64,000 bases of DNA from Labrys monachus. GTDB taxonomy: Bacteria; Pseudomonadota; Alphaproteobacteria; Rhizobiales; Labraceae. Shown in pieces: positions 59,403 through 64,000 of the stretch. How positions within the stretch are numbered: position 1 is the stretch's first letter; every line of letters starts with the position of its first letter. Made by a program: the position numbers and the translations under genes. The DNA is taken from assembly GCF_030814655.1 (NCBI RefSeq), contig NZ_JAUSVK010000001.1:4099001-4163000 (forward strand), read 5' to 3'. A model generated the notes under the pieces. That model was not told the origin of the DNA. It ran no database searches and worked only from the letters and a program-made list of their open reading frames with translations.

Positions 59403-60121
59403 GTTCTCCCCTCCTCGCCGTCCGCGGCGTCAACACGTTCTACGGCAAGATCCAGGCGCTCAGGGGCGTCGATGTCGAGATCAACCAGGGCGAGATCGTC
59501 ACGATCATCGGCGCCAACGGTGCCGGCAAATCGACCCTGATGATGACGGTATTCGGCTCGCCCCGCGCCCGTGAGGGACAGGTCTGGTTCGACGGCAAGG
59601 ACATCACCAGGCTGCCGATCCACGACATCGCACGGCTGAGGATCGCGCAATCGCCGGAAGGCCGCCGCATCTTCCCGCGCATGACGGTCTATGAAAACCT
59701 CCAGATGGGCGCGTCCATCGACGGCTACGCCCATTTCGCCGAGGACCTGGAGAAGATGTTCACGCTCTTTCCCCGATTGAAGGAAAGAGCGGCGCAGCGC
59801 GGCGGGACACTTTCGGGCGGTGAGCAGCAGATGCTCGCCATCGCCCGGGCCCTGATGAGCCGGCCGAGGCTCCTCATGCTGGACGAGCCCTCGCTGGGTC
59901 TCGCCCCGCTGATCGTCAAGCAGATCTTCGGCGCCATTCATGACCTCAACGCCCAGCAGGGCCTGACGGTCTTCCTCGTCGAGCAGAATGCCTTCCATGC
60001 CCTGAAGCTGGCCCATCGCGGCTATGTCATGGTCAATGGGGTCATCACCATGTCGGGGACGGGCAGGGAATTGCTCGCCCGCCCGGAGGTCCGAGCAGCC
60101 TATCTGGAAGGAGGACACTGA
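59399..60121 (+). CDS. livF: branched-chain amino-acid-type ABC ATPase LivF
   Basis: 240 residues. Walker A is GANGAGKST (about 37-45), signature LSGGEQQMLAIARALM, and Walker B RLLMLDEPSLGLAP. The N-terminus LLAVRGVNTFYGKIQALRGVDVEI is typical. It forms the second half of the ATPase pair with LivG. A small membrane protein gene follows 2 bp after its stop, within the operon. Confidence 0.95.
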   Translation: MSSPLLAVRGVNTFYGKIQALRGVDVEINQGEIVTIIGANGAGKSTLMMTVFGSPRAREGQVWFDGKDITRLPIHDIARLRIAQSPEGRRIFPRMTVYENLQMGASIDGYAHFAEDLEKMFTLFPRLKERAAQRGGTLSGGEQQMLAIARALMSRPRLLMLDEPSLGLAPLIVKQIFGAIHDLNAQQGLTVFLVEQNAFHALKLAHRGYVMVNGVITMSGTGRELLARPEVRAAYLEGGH

Positions 60122-60123
60122 CG

Positions 60124-60468
60124 ATGCAAGGCATCATCTACGAAGATACCGTCTTCCACTTCCTCCTCATCACCCTGATCATGGGGGGGGCCGCCGCCTG
60201 GATGTCGGGCAGGGCCTGTGCCTTGACCTGGCGGCCCCGTACGGTCCTGGTAGCCTATCTGCTCATCCTCGCCGCGGCCGTGCGATACATCCACTTCGCC
60301 CCCTTCGGCGGGACGCTGATATCGCTTCACTATTATCTCGTCGATCTCTGCATCATCCTGGTCATCGGCTTTCTGGGCTATCGCCATACGCGGGCCCGCC
60401 AGATGACGACGCGTTATGCCTGGCGATTCGAGTCCACGGGTCCCCTGAGCTGGAAATCGAGAGGCTGA
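60124..60468 (+). CDS. small membrane protein of the liv operon (DUF6867-like)
   Basis: 114 residues with three hydrophobic segments (about 10-28, 40-54 and 70-85) and a basic C-terminal tail (RHTRARQMTTRYAWRFE). It fits the small DUF6867-type proteins that sit beside liv genes in alphaproteobacteria (recognised by eye and by place). It starts 2 bp after livF and precedes livK by 150 bp. It might be an accessory subunit or regulator of the importer. Function is unknown. Confidence 0.75.
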   Translation: MQGIIYEDTVFHFLLITLIMGGAAAWMSGRACALTWRPRTVLVAYLLILAAAVRYIHFAPFGGTLISLHYYLVDLCIILVIGFLGYRHTRARQMTTRYAWRFESTGPLSWKSRG

Positions 60469-60618
60469 GGGGTATTCGTATTTGAGATTTCGCGGCCGGG
60501 AGAGCCGTCGAAAGCGGGTGACAATCACGGCAAACTGAGCAGAATGTCCTCAGGCGGCGTGATTGTTTCAGCCGATACCGGCTTCTTACGGAAGCCGTTC
60601 ATCCACAGGGAGAACCAC

Positions 60619-61737
60619 ATGAAGAAAATCTTGTTGACGAGCGTGGCGCTGGCTGCCGGCCTTGCGTTCGCCGGCACCGCCAGCGCCCAGATCAAGATGG
60701 GTGTTGCCGGTCCCATGACCGGCCCCAACGCCACCTTCGGCGCGCAGCTCTTCAACGGCACCAAGCAGGCCGTCGAGGACATCAACGCCGCGGGCGGCAT
60801 TCTCGGCCAGAAGATCGAGCTCGAAGTCGGCGACGACGTGTCCGATCCGAAGCAGGGCGTCGACGTCGCCAACAAGTTCGTCGGCGACAGCGTCACCATG
60901 GTCGTCGGGCACTTCAACTCCGGCGTGACCATTCCCGCCTCGAACGTCTACGACAAGGCCGGCATCCTGTTCATCACGCCCTCGGCGACGAACGTCGCCG
61001 TCACCGGCCGTGGCCTGTGGAATGCGTTCCGTACCTGCGGCACGGACGACCAGCAGGGCCGGGTGTGGGCCGATTACGTGCTCGCCCATTTCAAGGGCAA
61101 GAAGGTCGCCATCCTTCATGACAAGACCCCCTATGGCAAGGGCCTGGCCGACTTCGCCAAGGCGGACCTCAACGCCGACGGCGTGAAGGAAGTCGTCTAT
61201 GAAGGCATCACGACGGGTGAGAAGGACTATTCGGCCGTCGTCACCAAGATCAAGTCGGCCGGCGCCGATGTGCTCCTCTGGGGCGGCCTGCAGACCGAAG
61301 GCGGCCTCATCGTCAAGCAGATGCGTGAGCAAGGCCTGAAGACGGTCATGCTCTCGGGCGACGGCATCACCACCGCCGAATTCGCCACCATCGGCGGCGA
61401 TGCCGTCATCGGCACCCTGATGTCCTACGGTCCGGATCCGAAGAAGAACCCGGCTGCCGCCGAGGTCATCAAGGAATTCAAGACCTACAATCCGGAAGCC
61501 TACACGCTCTATGCCTACGCGGCCGTGCAGATCTTCAAGCAGGCCGCCGAAGCAGCCAAGTCCGTCGACACCCAGAAGATGGCTGACGTGATGCATTCCG
61601 GCATGGCGTTCCACACCGTGCTCGGCGACATCTCCTACGACAAGAAGGGTGACCGCACGAGCCTCGACTACGTGATGTACACGTGGAAGAAGGGCCCCGA
61701 CGGCCAGATCTCCTACTTCCAGAACGAGACCAACTGA
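60619..61737 (+). CDS. livK: branched-chain amino-acid-type periplasmic binding protein LivK
   Basis: 372 residues from the ATG after AGGGAGAA; the frame upstream is non-coding. Signal peptide is about 1-23 (ending ASA-Q). The mature protein has the Peripla_BP_6 fold with IKMGVAGPMTGPNATFGAQLFNGTKQAVEDINAAGGILG and VVGHFNSGVTIPASNVYDKAGILFITPSATN, the Leu/Ile/Val-binding blocks. One Cys pair seems absent. It ends the operon; a strong terminator follows 39 bp after the stop. Confidence 0.95.
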   Translation: MKKILLTSVALAAGLAFAGTASAQIKMGVAGPMTGPNATFGAQLFNGTKQAVEDINAAGGILGQKIELEVGDDVSDPKQGVDVANKFVGDSVTMVVGHFNSGVTIPASNVYDKAGILFITPSATNVAVTGRGLWNAFRTCGTDDQQGRVWADYVLAHFKGKKVAILHDKTPYGKGLADFAKADLNADGVKEVVYEGITTGEKDYSAVVTKIKSAGADVLLWGGLQTEGGLIVKQMREQGLKTVMLSGDGITTAEFATIGGDAVIGTLMSYGPDPKKNPAAAEVIKEFKTYNPEAYTLYAYAAVQIFKQAAEAAKSVDTQKMADVMHSGMAFHTVLGDISYDKKGDRTSLDYVMYTWKKGPDGQISYFQNETN

Positions 61738-61776
61738 GCGAGCCTCTCGCTCCGGCGCCTCGAACAAGCAGCACTC

Positions 61777-61806
61777 ACGCCCCGGTTCGCCGGGGCGTTT
61801 CTTTTG
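61777..61806 (+). terminator. rho-independent terminator of the liv operon
   Basis: ACGCCCCGG (61777-61785) and CCGGGGCGT (61790-61798) pair perfectly around a TTCG tetraloop, followed by TTTCTTTT. The convergent ccdA gene ends three bases further on, so only a right-reading T-run is present. Confidence 0.93.
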
Positions 61807-61808
61807 TG

Positions 61809-62612
61809 TCAGCCCAGCCTCGTCAGCACCGGAAAGGTGCTCTGCAGCCAGATCGAGACATCGGCCATGCCGCCGGTGAGGAAGGCCAGGCCGGCCACCA
61901 CGAGAAGGCCGCCCATCACTTTCTCGACCGTGCCGACATGCGTGCGGAAGCGGCGCAGGAAGCGCATGAACGGGTTCATCGCAAGGGCGGCGACGACGAA
62001 GGGCAGGCCGAGGCCCGCGGTATAGATACCCAGGAGAAAGGCGCCGTAGCCGACGCTCGCCTCCCGCCCGGCGACGGCCAGCACGGTCGCCAGCACCGGC
62101 CCGATGCAGGGCGTCCAGCCGAAGGCGAAGGCAAGGCCCATCACATAGGCGCCCCAGGGCCCCGGCGTGGCGCGGCTGTGGAAGCGGGCGTGGCGATACA
62201 GCATCGCGATGCGAAAGACGCCGAGGAAATGCAGGCCCATCGCAATGATGATGACGCCGGCGACCAGGGCGAAGGGATCGACCGACACCGCCCAGCTCAT
62301 CGGCAGGACACCGGCATCCGCCGCATGCATGAGCCAGCCGGCAAGCACGCGCCGGGCCGAGACCAGCAGCGAGCCCACCAGTGACGCGCTGGCCCCCAGC
62401 GAAATGAAGATGGTGGCGAGACCCGCCATGAAGAACACCGCGCAGATCACCACCCGCCGCCGCACGACGCGGTCGACCGTCTCGCCGGTGATCTCGTCGA
62501 TGGTGGCCCCGGCGAGATAGGTGAGATAAGGCGGCACCAGGGGAAGCACGCAGGGCGACAGGAACGAAGCGAGGCCCGCGAGGAACACTGCGGGCAGGGT
62601 TATGTCGGCCAT
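61809..62612 (-). CDS. ccdA: CcdA-type cytochrome c biogenesis/thiol-electron transporter
   Basis: 267 residues, six or seven membrane segments. The two redox Cys are in FLSPCVLPLVPPYLTY (about 21) and GWTPCIGPVLA (about 166), each in a membrane helix. CcdA moves electrons from cytoplasmic thioredoxin to periplasmic thiol proteins for cytochrome c maturation. It has no DsbD periplasmic domains. Convergent with livK and divergent from the P1 peptidase gene. Confidence 0.93.
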   Translation of the reverse strand: MADITLPAVFLAGLASFLSPCVLPLVPPYLTYLAGATIDEITGETVDRVVRRRVVICAVFFMAGLATIFISLGASASLVGSLLVSARRVLAGWLMHAADAGVLPMSWAVSVDPFALVAGVIIIAMGLHFLGVFRIAMLYRHARFHSRATPGPWGAYVMGLAFAFGWTPCIGPVLATVLAVAGREASVGYGAFLLGIYTAGLGLPFVVAALAMNPFMRFLRRFRTHVGTVEKVMGGLLVVAGLAFLTGGMADVSIWLQSTFPVLTRLG

Positions 62613-62821
62613 CGATGCATCCGTGCGTGCGTGAACGATCGGGCGCCCCGCTCGGCCGAGCCGGGCGTACCGCTTTCTGCTCTACAGCGCCATGCGCCGC
62701 CGCCCAAGTCCGTTTGCACCGCGATCATGCGGTCGTGATCGGCGGCGATGTCGCAGCGGGTGTTGACAAGGCGGGCGGGAGGCTCAGGGTGGAGCCCCTC
62801 GTAATCTGCCGGAGGCCCCCT

Positions 62822-63820
62822 TTGCAGAACCTCATCACCGATGTCGAGGGCATCGCCGTGGGCAACGCCCGGGACCTCGCCCTGGGATCGGGGACGACCG
62901 CGATCCTCTTCGACGAGCCCACCATCGCCGCCGTGGATGTGCGGGGCGGAGCGCCCGGCACGCGCGAGACCGATCTCCTCGGGCTCGAAAGGACGGTGGA
63001 GCGTGTCGACGCCATCGTCCTCTCCGGCGGATCGGCCTTCGGCCTGGAGGCGGCGGGCGGCGTCATGGCCTTCCTGGCGCAGCATGGACGCGGCTTCCGC
63101 GTCGGCGACGCCTGCGTGCCGATCGTGCCGGGGGCGATCCTGTTCGACCTGCTCAATGGCGGCGACAAGGCATGGGGCCTGCATTCGCCCTATCGCGACC
63201 TCGGACTCGAAGCCGCGGGCCGGGCCGGCCCGGCGTTCCTGCTCGGCACCGAAGGCGCCGGCACAGGCGCGACGACGGCCTCGCTCAAGGGCGGCCTCGG
63301 CTCTGCCTCGGCGCGCATCGGCCCCTTCACCGTCGGCGCGCTGGTGGCGGTGAACGCCCTCGGCAGCGTCACCATCGGCGACGGGCCGCATTTCTGGTCT
63401 GCTCCCTATGAGAGGGATGCCGAATATGGCGGCCTCGGCCTGCCGCATCCCTGGCCGGCGGACGCGCTGGCGCTGCGCTACAAGGGGGTGCGGCCGGAGA
63501 ATACCACGATCGCCGTCGTCGCCACCGATGCCCGCCTCTCCAAGGCGCAGGCCAGGCATTTCGCCGTCATGGCGCAGGATGGCCTTTCGCGTGCCATCCA
63601 CCCGGTGCATACGCCACTCGACGGCGACACGGTGTTCGCGGCGGCGACCGGCAAGGTCGGCATTGCCGATCCCGTGGCGGACCTGATCGGGCTCGGCACG
63701 ACGGCGGCCCATGTGCTCGCCCGCGCCTGCGCCCGCGGCATCTATGAGGCGTCGTCCCTGCCCTACGCACCGGCCTTGCCCGCGTGGCGCGAACGGTTCG
63801 GCCATTTGCAAAGCGCGTAA
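62822..63820 (+). CDS. P1 family (DmpA-like) N-terminal-nucleophile peptidase
   Basis: 332 residues from a TTG start with GGAGG (62811-62815) six bases before it; the frame is open to 62615, but no better ribosome site is seen. The P1/S58 fold is shown by [15 protein letters not shown] at the start, [20 protein letters not shown] (about 70-89), [22 protein letters not shown] (about 142-163) and [13 protein letters not shown] (about 172-184), near which self-cleavage generates the nucleophile. Family members are aminopeptidases or amidases acting on D- or beta-amino acids or oligomers. Substrate unknown. Confidence 0.85.
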   Translation: MQNLITDVEGIAVGNARDLALGSGTTAILFDEPTIAAVDVRGGAPGTRETDLLGLERTVERVDAIVLSGGSAFGLEAAGGVMAFLAQHGRGFRVGDACVPIVPGAILFDLLNGGDKAWGLHSPYRDLGLEAAGRAGPAFLLGTEGAGTGATTASLKGGLGSASARIGPFTVGALVAVNALGSVTIGDGPHFWSAPYERDAEYGGLGLPHPWPADALALRYKGVRPENTTIAVVATDARLSKAQARHFAVMAQDGLSRAIHPVHTPLDGDTVFAAATGKVGIADPVADLIGLGTTAAHVLARACARGIYEASSLPYAPALPAWRERFGHLQSA

Positions 63821-63884
63821 GGCTCTGGCACGACACGGGCGAACCGATACGTCATCTCGTCATCCATCCCCGGCAGGAGCCCTC

Positions 63885-64000
63885 ATGCCCCGTCCCATCG
63901 TCATCGCCCCGTCCATCCTTTCCGCGGATTTCGCCAGCCTCGGCGCCGAAATAAAGGCCATCGAGGATGCTGGCGCGGACTGGGTGCATTTCGACGTGAT
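63885..64000 (+). CDS. rpe: ribulose-phosphate 3-epimerase (3' end missing)
   Basis: Only the first 38 codons lie in the window. They read [20 protein letters not shown], then [17 protein letters not shown], the characteristic N-terminus of Rpe, including the SILSADF motif and the metal-binding His-Phe-Asp (HFDV). AGGAG precedes the ATG. It interconverts ribulose 5-phosphate and xylulose 5-phosphate in the pentose phosphate or Calvin cycle. Confidence 0.93.
   Translation, partial: MPRPIVIAPSILSADFASLGAEIKAIEDAGADWVHFDV

Overview
The window is one continuous piece of a high-GC alphaproteobacterial chromosome, most likely order Hyphomicrobiales. The order is inferred from the GTTC-N7-GTTC LexA boxes upstream of recA, the psd-pssA pair, the ATP-grasp/alpha-E/transglutaminase/Anbu cluster, the carbon-monoxide-dehydrogenase-like gene set, and GC-rich palindromic intergenic repeats of the kind common in that order. 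The genus cannot be fixed from the sequence. There are no rRNA or tRNA genes, no CRISPR array and no phage. The only mobile element seen is one IS1182-type insertion sequence.

Layout. 1-4457: a catabolic operon (SDR dehydrogenase cut by the window edge, 3-hydroxyacyl-CoA-dehydrogenase-type enzyme, beta-keto acid cleavage enzyme, two tandem SMP-30 lactonases). 4612-10116: a membrane-anchored orphan protein, an RhlE-type RNA helicase, methylmalonyl-CoA epimerase overlapping anmK, and divergent tyrS. 10194-11929: the insertion sequence and palindromic repeats. 11984-13512: psd-pssA (phosphatidylethanolamine synthesis). 13701-17831: a polar amino-acid ABC transporter facing a dimethylarginine-hydrolase-type gene. 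17877-22279: a small membrane protein, alaS, a terminator, and recA with two LexA boxes. 22477-27623: an ABC importer with allantoinase and ureidoglycolate lyase. 28031-31650: an EmrAB efflux pair and its divergent TetR regulator.

31747-38002 holds housekeeping genes: gpt, a CinA-like protein, mrp, a 2OG-Fe(II) oxygenase, an FkbM methyltransferase, map and radC. 38274-42455 is the four-gene Anbu cluster: circularly permuted ATP-grasp protein, alpha-E protein, transglutaminase and a proteasome-like peptidase. The gene set is known, but its substrate and product are not. A prolyl-oligopeptidase-family gene converges on it. 45046-46170: a DUF930-like protein whose 3' end is duplicated in tandem, and an ExoD-like protein.

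46544-55748 is a molybdenum hydroxylase locus: coxS, coxL (form II), coxM, a MoxR ATPase (coxD), a VWA protein (coxE), XdhC split over two genes, and a fused MoeA-like/MocA-like cofactor protein. A textbook terminator lies between coxL and coxM. 56181-61737: a branched-chain amino-acid-type ABC importer (livHMGF, a small membrane protein, livK) ending in a strong terminator. 61809-64000: ccdA, a P1-family (DmpA-like) peptidase and the start of rpe.

Themes. The window combines uptake systems (polar amino acids, a purine-type solute, branched-chain amino acids) with matching catabolic genes, as expected of a soil or plant-associated heterotroph. The least understood units are the Anbu cluster, the BKACE/SMP-30 operon, the form II Cox enzyme and the repeat/insertion-sequence junction at 10194-11929.
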